Below, piece by piece: positions 1 through 11,803 of a stretch of DNA of 64,000 nucleotides. The position numbers were made by a program, and so were the translations under genes. The DNA is from Sipunculus nudus (taxonomy: Eukaryota; Annelida; Sipuncula; Golfingiida; Sipunculidae). The stretch spans positions 48,464,456-48,528,455 of the forward strand of contig CM049318.1 in assembly GCA_026874595.1 (NCBI GenBank), given 5' to 3'. The first letter of the stretch is position 1; the number at the start of each line of letters is the position of its first letter. The notes under the pieces were generated by a model that did not search any database, was not told the origin of the DNA, and worked only from the letters and a program-made list of their open reading frames with translations.

Positions 1-1514
1 CAAAAGGGAGGATGACGTGTGGAATGGAAGAATTATATCTTAAAGAAAACTTAATTCTTCCGTTCCACACGTTTATGTTAACGAAAACTTAAAAGGTATT
101 TCAGAAAAGTACAATGATGCTCTTAAGAGTCTAGGACATTCCTAAAAATATGATCCTATTGAAATTTATCTGTGCATGGTTTAACAGATGTGGATAAAGG
201 TGTGGATTAGAATTTTCATTTTACTGAGTGTTTGTTTTCAATACGTTATAAAATGAAACAAAGATCCAGTTGAAGCCACAGAGCTAATGCAATAGATGAA
301 TCTATCCAAGATAATTTAATCTGATCATCAACTCTTTATAATGTGCACTAAATATGATACAATATTTTTCTGGAAGAAAGGTTGCAAAATTCTTTATAAC
401 ATTTCATGGAGAGAATATTTGTTTAAATGCGGCCCATTATTTCTTGTATAGGAAAGAATGCAAAGTATTTTTAACCACACTCGACACAAAAAAAGCCAGA
501 CTTCCAATCCAACATTGTAAACATAGAATATAAATTCCTGTGGCCCATGTTCTTTCAAGAAGAATCAATTTACAGCTGAAAGGACGTTTAACCAGAACAA
601 ATGGTTATACAGTTTACTGCACCGTGTTAGTGTTTTTAGATGTTGTTTAGGCTTGTTTATCACAACAATATTGTAAAATTAACTATTGTATAACATAAAG
701 AAATGTTTCAATTAAAATATATAAATGCTATCGATGATGAAAACAGTTAGAGGAAGGAAAATATGTGAATTATTGACTGAGACAATAAAATGTAAGAAGA
801 AAGAAAAAGAATATTTTCTTGGTCTGGTAGATATGATTTATGCTCTATCAATAATGTTTATCAGTATTATTCATACACCAGTCATGATACCACACTTCTC
901 TGTTAATGTGACATGCTCTTGCGATCGAGAAGGTTGTTTTCAGCTCTGTATGCTTATTACTTGATGGAATCCTAGGATCGGCAGGACAATGGTTCGATTG
1001 ACTCAATTTTGTATACGTTTGTTTATTTTCTTGTCCGTTTTCTTGTCTATATACGCTCTACAGATTATACAGATTTCGATATTTATCAAATGTAAATATT
1101 GATTAACCCTCAAAGCCAAATATTTTCATGCAAGATAAAATGGAATGTTTATCACCGAAAGCTCGCGTCGTTTAGGGCTCGACTTTTTTTCCATCTACTT
1201 AGTATCTTCATTAGCAGGAACATGCATGAAACAGACTGAACTGATTTTACGAAACTTTGTGGAATGCTGGGAATGAAATATGAAAAAAAAAAACATTATT
1301 GATTATTGGTGCATAAAGCGCATTACGGATCTAGTGGGGTTGTTTTGCATTGGAAGAGGTATGCGCTGTAATGAGTGCCCTCTAGTCAAAGGATTTAAAC
1401 ATATCTTGCATCTTCTACTACAAGTTCTTTATTGAACTTGAGGTGATGTGCACATATATTTAACTTACACCATACACACTAGGAGATATATAATAAATGG
1501 CATAAATCCACATT
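1..1514. other. AT-rich sequence, no gene recognised
   Basis: No open frame here resembles a known family and no repeat structure stands out. The small frame at 725-964 has biased composition and no flanking splice signals that I could support. It is treated as intergenic. Confidence 0.6.
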
Positions 1515-1680
1515 GAAGGGGGAATGGGAAGGGGACAAAAAAAAATGGGGAGGGAGAAAAAGGAAGGAAAGAAAGGAAAGAGTGAAGAAGAGAAAGGGAA
1601 GAAAGAAGAAAAGGGGAAGAAAAGAAAAGAAAAGGAAAAGGAAAAGCAGAAAGGGAAGGAAGAAGAAGAAAAAAAGTACA
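1515..1680 (+). repeat. Polypurine (GA-rich) tract
   Basis: About 165 bases are almost purely A and G on the plus strand, an irregular mix of GGAAG, AAAG and GAAGAA words. Open frames on both strands here encode only Lys/Glu/Arg or Phe/Leu/Ser-rich low-complexity peptides and are not genes. A tract of this length can form triplex or other non-B DNA. Confidence 0.85.
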
Positions 1681-1877
1681 GAATCGGGAAACCTCTTAGT
1701 CTTGCCCCCCGGACGGTCAGGTCTGGTAACGCCCCTGTTTACGATTCGACATTTTATTGAATTTACATATACCCAGCTGCAGTGAAATATAAACTTATTA
1801 CTGGAATAGTATGTTGTCTTCGAGTTAAAAAAATTCAAAGATTACTTATATGTATTTTCTGAATCGGTCCTAAAAAT

Positions 1878-2497
1878 TGTTACAGGTGCTCCTTTTATTG
1901 TGGGACGCGGGCGTAACTCGTGTTGTGGGACGTGGGTCACGTGATGAGCCTGGTATGTGTAGATACACAGCGATGTCTTTCTAGAGAATTACTGAAACGC
2001 GTGTTTACTGTGGGGTAGGATCCTTATAGACTGAAGTGGAAAATTCCCGGCTTGGGGTGTGAAGGTATATAAAGGGGCTGTTGTTTAGAACCAGGGGGCA
2101 GACAGCAGAGCAGATTCCAGCGGACGCAGAGGCATGTGTCGGATTCTGAGAATTTATCCGAGGAATGCGGCAATTATACATTTTCAAAGACTTACTCCTG
2201 CATTTTATGCATTTGGACTTCAGTTTACTTTCTGTGTTGTTTCAAGAATTTTCCAATGGACTGTCATTCTCCGAGAGTTTACATTCAAAGGACTTATCGT
2301 TGTGATGGTGTTGGTATCGAGGTACTGTACCATTATCTTTCTGTGTGATTCTATTGACTTTTATTGTATAATTGCATTGATTTAGTGTATCGAATTTTTA
2401 GGGTTGTTTTAAGAATAAATTACAGTTAATTGTTAACAAAAAAACCACTGACTTCTTTATTCATTCCCCTAGACATTTCACGCTGCCTATTGTTACA
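1878..2497 (+). mobile_element. Candidate solo LTR
   Basis: The segment starts TGTTACAG and ends TGTTACA, giving TGT...ACA ends. It has the order expected of an LTR: a GC-richer U3-like part, TATATAAA at 2066, a GC-rich leader from about 2090, AATAAA at 2414, and a short tail. The 10-mer ATTGTTACAG occurs at both boundaries (1876-1885 and 2489-2498). No clean 5-bp target duplication is visible and no internal retrotransposon sequence adjoins, so the solo LTR call is an inference. A small host promoter is the alternative. Overlapping frames at 2134-2385 show no recognisable protein. Confidence 0.45.
2066..2073 (+). promoter_or_regulatory. TATA box of the candidate solo LTR
   Basis: TATATAAA is followed about 25-30 bases later by a purine-rich GC-rich leader (AGGGGGCAGACAGC), the spacing expected for a TATA-directed start site near 2095. 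Confidence 0.45.
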
Positions 2498-2498
2498 G

Positions 2499-4089
2499 AA
2501 TCTGATTTTTTTTATCTCCATTACAAAATTTGTGTTCATCACGCATGCGTGATCTGTTTATATTTGGTTCTGTAACAAAATAAAAAAAAAGACGAGTCTA
2601 ATAACACAGCAAAAATAATTCGTTGTTAACCAATTAGCTCCCGCATTAACTACCCAGTTAAATAAATATGCATAATTAATAAATCGGTCCATCCGTCCTC
2701 TTCAAGGATATGTATTTGGCAGTATACGTAGAGGGAAATTTAAAGTGAATACGTTGAATACCATGTAAGTTAATGACATTTAAGTGACCTTTCCCCCTTA
2801 TCTGTGACAGTTCAATGTCTCTTCCTGTGTCAAAACATGCCAATCTTTAGATGCGATTTACCCAAAATGCCCACATTTTTCACACTCACATCAGGCAGAT
2901 TCTTTTTCTAGAGAACAATACAAACATTTTCATATAAATTATCCTTTGTATATATTTTGGTGCCACTATCTTCCTAAATATGGCCCTTTTCAAAGGTTTC
3001 CTATAGCACTAATAGTCTGTGCCTCTCATGCTATATGTATTATCAACAACAATTAATGCATTTATTAGAAAGACAAGACCAGTTGAAAATTAGGAGTATA
3101 AAAAAATATTTACAGGAACATAAGGGGTTAAAATAGGTTTGATAGATTACCAGGTGCAGCCCCAACCAAGGCGAGCGTCAGATTGTCACATGTTCTGACA
3201 GGTGTTAGATCGGTAGTGGAAGCTGTATCGATGACTATTGTGATTCTGTGTAAGATTTGTTTTCTTTGTTAAATACAGTATCTCAAGGTTTACATATCTC
3301 AGCTTGCATCATGTTCCACCAACAGATCGAACCAACCGCCAACTTTTTTTTTACTGTCTAGGGACATTCTCCATGTATGATAAAACGTTCAATAATTTTA
3401 AAGACCTGACCTATATTTGCTTGAATGAACTTGACTATTTGATGTTTGGCATCTCAAATGCATCTTCGGTTGACACAGTAAAAAGAAGCTATATGCGTTC
3501 GTGAAAAGTTGATAGAAGACATAATATATAGCACACATATATAGGGAGCGCGGGATTTATAAACAAAATGAAAGAGACTTTCCCTCCATCCACCTACACT
3601 TACACACACACACAGAAAAACGTCAAGATAAATTAAAAATAAAATAAGATAAAAGGGGCCTCTCAACTGAATCGTATTATATTCACCGTGAATCAATAAA
3701 TGCTGAGCCTCGAATAATTCTATACACAAACACTTATCTAAACAAAATCAACTAACCTACAACATAGATATGATATTCATGTTCCAGTTTAAACTTAAAA
3801 AATAGTAATGGAATAAATTGAAAATAAATATACTTCCGGATATACTTCTGGAACGAAACAGTACATGGCCCTCCCTGCCATGTGATAGAATGCAAATAAA
3901 TATTCATGTTGGTTAATTTCTTCCATGGATGTGTTGTACTTAATATAAATCGGAAAGATTTGCTTCAAGATTCGGTTACACTATAACGAACGTGTACAAT
4001 TACTCCGGAATTTTTCATGCATTCTAACGGGTGCTATGAACTACTGGCCCATCCGGGCACTTTAGACTCAGTGGGTTAAAACCTTTATA
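2499..4089. other. No gene recognised
   Basis: AT-rich sequence with a short CA-rich stretch near 3600-3615. Short frames at 3304-3504 and 3454-3729 have no recognisable domain. Confidence 0.5.
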
Positions 4090-4800
4090 AACTAATAAAG
4101 ACAAATGACACTTCGTCGGCAAGCCTGTTCTTGTGCCCTATAGGCAACCCTTTGGGTCCTTCCTATCACTTCATATTAAAACTCTAAAAGCTTACACCAA
4201 AGAAAAAAATCTCCGCCTTAACTCCGACCCGGGCCCCTTTAAGTCTCCCTGATGAAATCTATATATGTATATGCAAGTTTATACAAAAGCTAAAAGAGAT
4301 TTTCTCAATTTCAGTATTTACTTAGGAAACTCCTGACGGGCTCGGGCTCCTTTAGTCCGTTAGGATCACTCCCTATCAGAAACTCTGTAGGTCTATATAC
4401 GCGTGCAAAAGAGGTGACTCGATCATTTTTAAGCATTTTCTTGTGCCTTATTGAACATTCCTAGGCTATAATAATGTAAATGAGACTTCTACATTTTTAA
4501 ACATTTCATTAGGCCCTAAAGCAAATTCCTGGCCGGTTCAGGCCTCTCAGGTCGATCCCGATTAAAATATCCATATACATGCTTCTCAGATGACAGACGA
4601 GACTTCCGCATTTCCGTGCATTTAATGTGTTCTAAAGGTAACACCTGGTCAACTAGGACCCTCCCGGGGTCTCCTTATTATATTTGATAAATTTAACATA
4701 AGCTAAATGAAACACCACATGAGACTCTTACATTTTTAAACATATTATTCTGTTCTATAGGAAATTCCTTGAAATTCTTGAAAGTGTCGGCCCTTTGCGC
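4090..4800 (+). repeat. Diverged tandem array, about six units of roughly 115-120 bp (spacing uneven)
   Basis: A recurring block reads approximately GAGACTTCTACATTTTTAAA, then CATTT.ATT.TG and a CCTATAGG-like word, then AATTCCTGG followed by a GC-rich CGGGC...CTCC segment. Copies start near 4094, 4290, 4405, 4470, 4590 and 4715. They are strongly diverged. The array ends at a poly-C run (from 4799). Confidence 0.6.
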
Positions 4801-4885
4801 CCCCCCCCCCCCCATGGGGCCTTGATATATAATTATTCTCACAATTCATTGTTTCCTTATTAAAATATAGTTGTTCAAGGTTTAT

Positions 4886-5112
4886 CCGGCCTGTAAAGTC
4901 GAATGGTAAAACGTCCGGCGCTCTCCGCTGGTTATCCGGGTTCGAGCCCTGGCGTTGCTATGACATTCGGTGTAGCAGCCCGTCCTAGTTCGGTGGTTTT
5001 CTCCGGCTCCTCCAGTTTTCTAAACCCGTACAGACTACCGAAGCCATATAGAGTGCCTCCTATTTGTTATTCTAACTACTTGTCGTCCCATGTAAAATAA
5101 ATAAAGTTTATA
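4886..5112 (+). mobile_element. tRNA-derived SINE with Nin/V-like central domain
   Basis: A tRNA-like head carries an A-box-like GTCGAATGGT (about 4898) and a strong pol III B box GGGTTCGAGCCC (4938-4949). A conserved-domain-like body follows, CGGTGGTTTTCTCCGG at 4991-5006 and then TCCAGTTTTC. This resembles the Nin/V-type core shared by many invertebrate SINEs. The element ends in an AAATAAATAAAG-type simple tail. No complete tRNA cloverleaf folds, so it is a SINE and not a tRNA gene. The frame at 4903-5100 is incidental. Confidence 0.75.
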
Positions 5113-5955
5113 ACATCCTTTATGAATACAACGAAACTTTTTAATGTTGTAACCTGGATTCCATTGACGAAGTACGAAACCTATGAACCTACACAACTAA
5201 AGAAAAGTCCTATCGGCTACAGCTTCCTTCAACTTGCTTCATGTAATGTTTAAACATGCGTGTTTTACGCTCTTGGACCGAGCTATCACAGGTTGACTTG
5301 TCCGCAAACGTAGCAATACACCTGATTGTGATCTTATCTGGTCAGTTTCTGGACCAGCGGTTCAGAATTAACATTCGCATCTTCACAAGTATAACCTATT
5401 TTTTCTTAAGGCATTGTTTGTTAAAATTCTACGAAATACTTCATTGTGAAAGTACAAAATAAAATTTTAAATATAACATTATATCTAAGACATTCATGTG
5501 TCTTAGATATTTCAGTAGTTGACTACTGAACATAAATAATAAGACCGAAAGTGTATGGATCACACAATGAATTGACAGATTGATACAATATTTCAATACG
5601 ACTAAAGTCATACCTTCTCTCAGACGATTTGACTCTATCCTCCTGTATGTTGATCGCTCGTGTGCGCTTCAAAAGGCGTTCACTTGACTTATTTATGCAC
5701 CTGAACAAACAAACAAGGCACTCCTTGTCCACATAGCCATAAATGTGATTTAAGGTGGCCAACAAACCTAGTCACTCCTGAGTAGGAAGCCAGTGTTTGC
5801 AAAGAAACAAAGTTAATGTATCATTGACAAAACTAACATCCTCTGGTGAATTCCTTCATGCCATAATGAAAAAGCCCGGGAATGCATATTGAGTCTTTCC
5901 GCTTTCGAGTGTTTCCACGTTTCTACGGCATAGGTGATGGAAACACCTGCACAAT
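5113..5955. other. No gene recognised; contains two abutting palindromes
   Basis: Apart from the palindromes at 5481-5530 no structure stands out. Frames at 5256-5462 and 5523-5765 show no domain. Confidence 0.5.
5481..5530. repeat. Two directly abutting hairpin palindromes
   Basis: 5481-5510 has perfect 12-bp arms ATATCTAAGACA / TGTCTTAGATAT around a 6-base loop. It is followed without a gap by 5511-5530, with 9-bp arms TTCAGTAGT / ACTACTGAA around a 2-base loop. No poly-U run follows and the genome is eukaryotic, so this is not called a terminator. Confidence 0.85.
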
Positions 5956-8900
5956 TGTGACCGAGTTCTGACTGAGTAGGAGTGGCAGGGTGGGTACGTA
6001 AGGTGGTAAGTAACCAATACAAATGCTCTGGTGTTCAACTCTTTTAATGTCTTGACCAAAGTGTTTCAGACATGACGAAGCACATGTCAGTGGCACAGAT
6101 ACAATACACACAAAACAAGTGACCCATGGGTCATGACGCTCAGCTGACAGGGAAGAGATTTGCAAAAGGAAATTTTATAATCTGAATGGTAGTATATAAG
6201 CATTCAACTGAAGCATCAAACAGATTAACCAACAGGCTGAGATTGTGTCTGTATTAATATATCTCAAAAATAGAGAAAAAATGCGTAAACTTTAAAAAAA
6301 TACAGGTGGTTCCACCAGTCTGCAGAAACTAATATTAAAATTAATGGGCAATATCCATGCAAAGAAGCATGGTGGTCTCTGGCTAAGTTGTTCAGATACT
6401 TCAGCTTTTGTATCAAATTTTCCATTATTCTGAGGGATACTTTTGAGTCCTATAGCTTGAAGGATATGGGTAACAGAGACCTTATTTCAGGTTTCCATAG
6501 ACACTTTTCATGGGCCTCCTTGAATGACAAGAATGAAGATTCTAGGTCCAGTTGTTACAATTTGTACCCTGTTGACAGATAACCACATCTTTAAAGGTCT
6601 CAAAAATAGAGAAAATAATTCGTAAAAATTTAAAAAAAAATAAGGTGGCACACCCAGTCTGCTAAAACTGATGGAACATATCATGATCAATATGTATGCC
6701 AAAAATCATGAGCATCACTGTTGTAGTTATTTAGATACTGGAGTTTTTGTATCAAATTTTTCATTATTCTGGGGGATATTTTGGAGCCATACAGCTTAAT
6801 GGATATGGGTAACAGAGACCTAATTTCAGGTTTCCATGGAGATTTGCATGGATCTCCCTGTGTGTAAAGAATGAAGATTCTAGGTCCAGTTGTTATGATT
6901 TGTGCCATGTTAACAGATGTTAATTTCTTTCATGTCTCAAAAATATGTGGTGCCACAGGGCTGCAGAAACAAATATATGTGGTGCCACCAGGCTGCAGAA
7001 ACTAATGAAACACTCCATGATCAATATCAATACAAACAATTATGGTGATCTCTGCAATAGTTGTTCAGATACTTCAGCTTTTGTATCAAATTTTCAATTA
7101 TTCTGAGCTGTACTATGGAGTGCCATAGCTCAAAGGATATGGGTAACAGAGACCTAATTTCAGGTTCCATGAAGACTTTTCATAGGTCTCCCTGTGTGTC
7201 AAGAATGAAGATTCTAGATCCAATTTGAACCCTGTTGACAGATAACTACATCCTTAAAAGTCTCAAAAAATAAAGAAAAAAAAAATGCAAAAATTTGAAA
7301 AATACAGGTGGCGCCACCAGTCTGCAGAAACTAAGGAAACATCTCATGATCAATATGTATGCCAAAAATCATGAATATCAGTGTAGTTTTTGCGTTATTG
7401 AAGTTTTTTTATGAAATTTTTTTCACTATTCTGGGGGGTACTTTGGGTCCCCATAGCTCAAAGGATATGGGTAACAGAGACCTAATTTCTGGTTTCCATG
7501 GAGACTTTTCATAGGTCTCTCAGAATGTCAAGAATAAAGATTCTAGGTCCAGTCTTTACGATTTGTGCCCTGTTAACAGATGTCCACATTTTTAAAGGTC
7601 TCAAAAATAGAGAAAACAATTCGTAAAACATCGAAAAATACAGGTGGCGCCACCAGTCTGCAGAAACTTATGAAACATCTCACGATCAATATGTACGCCA
7701 AAAATCATGACCATCAGTGACGTGGTTAATGAGATATTGAAGTTTTTGTATGAAAATTTTGACTATTCTGGGGGGGGGGGGGGGGTACTTTGGGGCCCCA
7801 TAGCTAAAAGAATATGGGTAACAGAGACCTAATTTCTGGTTTCCATGGAGACCTTTTTAATAGGTATCTCAGAATGTCAAGAATGAAGATTCTAGGTCCA
7901 GTCTTTACGATTTGTGCCCTGTTAACAGATGTCCACATTTTTAAAGGTCTGAAAAATAGAGAAAAAAATTTGTAAAAAATAAAAAAATACAGGCGGCGCC
8001 ACCTGTCTGCAGAAACTGATGGAACATTTCATGATCAATATGTATGCCAAAAATCATGACCATCAGTGATGTAGTTAATAAGATATTGAAGTTTTTGTAT
8101 GAAATTTTTGACTATTCTGGGGGGTACTTTGGGGCCCCATAGCTCAAAGGATATGGGTAACAGAGACCTAATTCCAGGTTTCCAAGGAGATTTTTCATGG
8201 ACCTCTCTGGATGTAAAGTAAGAAGATTCCAGGTCTAGAGGTTACGATTTGTGCCTTGTTAACGGAGAGACGGCCGAATTGCCGGACGGCCGGACGGCCG
8301 ACGGACAAAGAGTGATCGCTATAGCTCAGATGACTTACAGTCAGCTGAGCTAAAAAACGGTGGCTGACATATCTGAAAAGACATTAAATAAATACATACT
8401 AAGTGTCAGCATATATCAGAAATACATAGCACAAAATAGAAAGAAAATGTTTACAAGATTAATGACAATAAACAGACATATGTCAAAATGATTACAATAC
8501 ATCTGACGATTTAATGAACATGTGTCAAAATGTTTACATTACAAGTGACAATAAACAAATACTTGTTGACATGTGTCCTCTGTTACTTCAGTTGAAAGTT
8601 CAATATTTATATATTACTGAAAATATCAACTTCTATTCATATCAACTTGTATCAACAGTTTACAAATATCCGAGATTCAAATACCATATACCCAAAATAA
8701 GTCAACATTCATAAATACACTAAACATAATACATCATCATCAAAATAATCACTAGGCAATATCTGAAATTATGCTCTATAACCCAAAGGTAAACACGTAC
8801 ACATGGACAATGCTCCTGAATCCATGGACCTCTCACTGACCATCACAGACTTCTGGACCATAAAACCCTAGAACAATTCCTTGAAATGTCAGGAATGCAT

Positions 8901-9562
8901 CTCAACATATTACTGGTATGAGCCATAAAATAAATACTGCCGTCAAGAACCACACCACTTGATTCCTAAATACATGATTAACTCCAGGAATTAATATAAA
9001 ATTCCTACTAATAAATGGGAAAGTCCTCGACAGATTATCATATATAGTAGAGATTTAAGCACACTGATTAAACAACCCTGACATGTCTTTACATGTATCT
9101 GCTTCTGACACAAGCAAACAAAACTCTACAGCGACAATTCCTAGTGTTTTCGAGCCAAAATATGCTGTTACCCACAAAATACAAGACACTGTTACCCAGT
9201 CGAAATACACGATAAATATTCAGATGTCCGTTAATACCATTTACTGGATTGCACCTAACGCGTTTCCGGAACATGAGGCTTTTTCATCAAACGTTCAGAA
9301 TCGACGATTACATAAAAATCAGCAATGTCAAGTCCTGTGCTTCCAGTAGCTTAATTCCTGAACATTCATAGTACAACCCTAAACTAAACACATTATAAAA
9401 CAAGCTTTAGTTTTACTTACAAAACCAAAAACTTGCCCTCGGCTTCAGCAAATCTCTGCGCGCTCACATCGTGTTAGCCAATACCTTAAACTTTCCAAAA
9501 AAAGTTTATCGTAAGTATAAAAAAAATGTAATATGGGGGTATCGCTAGGTGGCTCTGCCACA
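5956..9562 (-). repeat. 3' LTR of the gypsy element, split by a nested insertion
   Basis: 5956-6115 matches 15848-16007 and 8352-9562 matches 16008-17264. The 2.2 kb between them is absent from the other LTR. This copy also lacks a 54-bp segment that the other LTR has at 16518-16571. The two LTRs differ by scattered substitutions and small indels, so the insertion is not very recent. Frames such as 9083-9349, mirrored at 16793-17065, are LTR sequence and not genes. Confidence 0.93.
6116..8351 (+). mobile_element. Helitron-like (pearl-type) tandem-repeat element nested in the LTR
   Basis: The start reads GTGACCCATGGGTCATGACG. The core is about six monomers of about 330 bp, each carrying a GGTGGCGCCACCAG-like box (near 6305, 6645, 6977, 7308, 7643 and 7995). 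A GGACGGCCGGACGG-rich segment follows, then a terminal hairpin with arms AGCTCAG/CTGAGCT ending CTAA. Comparison with the intact LTR (10 A's at 16004-16013 against 4 plus 6 A's here) shows no target duplication. A subterminal hairpin, a CTRR end and no duplication are Helitron traits. Bivalve pearl elements combine such ends with tandem cores. A canonical 5' TC is not visible, so the class is inferred. It encodes no protein. Confidence 0.7.
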
Positions 9563-9576
9563 TCCTCCACTCCTTT
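9563..9576 (-). promoter_or_regulatory. Polypurine tract for plus-strand priming
   Basis: Read on the minus strand this is AAAGGAGTGGAGGA, directly abutting the TGTGGCAGAG start of the 3' LTR. That is the place where plus-strand DNA synthesis starts in LTR retrotransposons. Confidence 0.85.
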
Positions 9577-9713
9577 AATCTGGATTATCTCTCAACTAAT
9601 ACAAATTAACACAAATGGTTACAATGAGTATAAATGCCTACAAAACTGACAAGTACATGAGACTTGTCTTATTACAAACATATCAATAACATGAACTTTG
9701 TTCAGTAATCAAA

Positions 9714-10382
9714 TTAATAGGCAATGTCAAACAAGCCACTTTCAAATCTCAAAGACGTATCGATCGTTTTAATGGCTGGCGCTGGCCAATGTCCTGGGTT
9801 ACTGTGGACACCGGCCGTCCTACGCGTGGTTCTCCTTAACATTGGCCGCTCAGAATCACTCGAATCATTATCCGGATCACTATGAGGTCTGTCCTCCTCA
9901 GGAACAGGTACTATTCCATCCTGGTACTCGTGCTCCACCAGGAATTCATCATCATCGGAGCTAGAGTGGTCCCGCTCATGCTGCTGTCCTGCACGCGTAT
10001 TTACCGTCTCACCATCTTGTGGTCTATGGCAACTCTTGAGCTCCTCCCTGTTCACCCATCTTTGGTCTGTTCTATCCGTATTCTCCAATAAATACACATT
10101 ATTATGCTCAATCTTCCTTACAACTTTGTAAATGTCTGGTTTGAAAGCATCTTGTGTCTTATGCCTGCCTTGAAATGCTCTCTGTCTTATGTAGACGTAA
10201 CTTCCGATTCTCAGAGGTGCTTCTGTAGCAGTCTTATCATACCACTCTTTCTGTTTTTCAAAAGCTATCTTTGAATTCTCCTTTGCAATCGCATGTGCTG
10301 CCTGGAGTTTCCTCTGATGACCAACTAACCATTCATGGAGTTCTTGGGATTGGTCAACTTCTTCCTCTTTGCACAGAAACAT
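9714..10382 (-). pseudogene. Gypsy integrase C-terminal region
   Basis: This frame continues the integrase frame after an in-frame TAG (10404-10406). It contains KQKEWYDKTA followed by LRIGSYVYIRQ, the usual end of gypsy integrases (YD(K/R)...L..GD.V), then VVRKIEHNNVYLLEN, the chromatin-binding-like C-terminal fold. The last 80 residues are acidic and Ser/Arg-rich. It would help the integrase bind DNA. It is a fragment of a dead polyprotein. Confidence 0.88.
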
Positions 10383-10403
10383 GTCAGCAGGAAGTCTTGG
10401 CTC

Positions 10404-10736
10404 CTAGCCAAACACTAGTTTATACGGGGAGTATCCGGTGGTCGCATGTGGCGTGGTGTTGTAGGCGAAGGTTAATTCAGGTAAGTGATCAGCCCAGTTG
10501 GCTTTCTTTTCTGCTGATAGCGTTCTTAGCAGGTCATGCATGGTACGGTTGTACCTCTCACATTGGCCGTTTGCCTGAGGTCTATACGCCGTTGTACGTG
10601 ATCTTTTTACTCCATACCAGTGACACAATTCCTGGACGACCTTTGCCTCAAAGTCGCGTCCTCTGTCTGAGTGTATACGTCGGGGTGGACCATATCTAAA
10701 GAACCATTCCTTCGTGAGTACTTTTGCCACCATCAC
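10404..10736 (-). pseudogene. Gypsy integrase catalytic core, second half
   Basis: The frame contains [11 protein letters not shown] (second catalytic Asp) and [16 protein letters not shown] (catalytic Glu), then [18 protein letters not shown], the conserved core end. The first catalytic Asp lies in the neighbouring frame at 10770-11681, in the same reading phase but separated by an in-frame TAG. Together they form the DDE domain that joins element DNA to the host. A second TAG follows LVFG. Confidence 0.92.
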
Positions 10737-10769
10737 TGCCTTCTGATTCCTACAGGGTATGGCAACTGT

Positions 10770-11681
10770 CTACTTACTAAATATGTCTGTAAGCACTAAG
10801 GCGTTTTCGATCCCGTTCCTACTAGGCTCCAGAACAGTAAAATCAATCGCTACAACTTCAAATGGATAAGATGCTGTCAACATGCCCATCGGGGTTTTAA
10901 CTTGCACAGCCTTTGCAAGAGCGCATCTCTCACACTCTTCGGTCACATACTTCTGAATCTCATTATGCATCATGGGCCAGTAACACTTGTTCCTTATAAT
11001 GGACTCGGTCCTCTCAACTCCTTGGTGACCATGCTTATCGTGATAACCTTCTAAGATCTTTGATTTCAGTGCTCCTGGTAGTACAACCTGGTCTACTATT
11101 CCTCCATTAGGATCCTGCATTCTCCTATACAGTACATCTTGCCTCATCAATAGTCGGTTCCACTGTTTGTACAATGCCTGAACAGGTGCCGTTTCCTGTC
11201 TCCTAGTCTTAAGATCTGGAAGTTTCCTTTCCATCACTGCACTGTACACCTTATGAAAGACTGGATCATCCTTCTGAAGGGTCCTCAAATCAGATAATGT
11301 CACCTGTGGAAGCGACATAGCTACATCTGGGAGGGGTCCTTTTCTAGGTTTATCATCTCCCTCAAGACACTCGTTTAGTACAGCTTCTTCTAGCTCCTTA
11401 GAGAGAAGAGTAGTTCCACATATATCAGCCAATACAGCAGCAACTTCCGTTGTGTCCTCTGAATCCCAAGGCCGGTCCTCCTGCCTTGACAACGCATCGA
11501 CATTTGCATACTTTTTTTCTGCCCTGTAATGGATGCTGAAGTTAAAACTAGCTAAATCAGAAGCCCACCTCTGTTCTGTGGCTGGTAACTTGGTCTTCGT
11601 CATTAGGTATCTCAATGGGTTGTTATCCGTGTAGACTTCACACTTGGACATATACAAGTAGTCCTTGAACTTTTCAGTCAT
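10770..11681 (-). pseudogene. Gypsy RNase H C-terminal part and integrase N-terminal part
   Basis: The start is RNase H-like (VYTDNNPLRYLM, then ADVDALSR-like NVDALSRQ), which cleaves the RNA of the hybrid. After a linker comes the integrase HHCC zinc domain (EGYHDKHGHQGVERT ... CERCALAKA), then FEVVAIDFTVLEPS, which carries the first Asp of the DDE triad. The frame ends at a TAG (10770-10772) just after LTDIFSK. Confidence 0.92.
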
Positions 11682-11803
11682 CGCCCACTTAAGGGCTAAA
11701 GGTTCTAGCTTCTTGGAACTGTAGGTACTTGAAGTTCTCTCACTTCCCTTAAGGCCCCGGCCCGCATAGGCTATGACTCTCCTCAGTCCATTTTAGATCT
11801 GAC

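Noticed and set aside
1479-1838. Open frames on both strands rich in Lys/Glu or Phe/Leu
   Set aside because: They arise from the GA-rich tract at 1515-1680; composition alone explains them.
4886-4955. Possible tRNA gene
   Set aside because: A good B box is present, but acceptor and anticodon stems do not pair and a SINE body follows.
9083-9349. Plus-strand frame duplicated at 16793-17065
   Set aside because: Both lie inside the LTRs; the duplication is the LTR pair.
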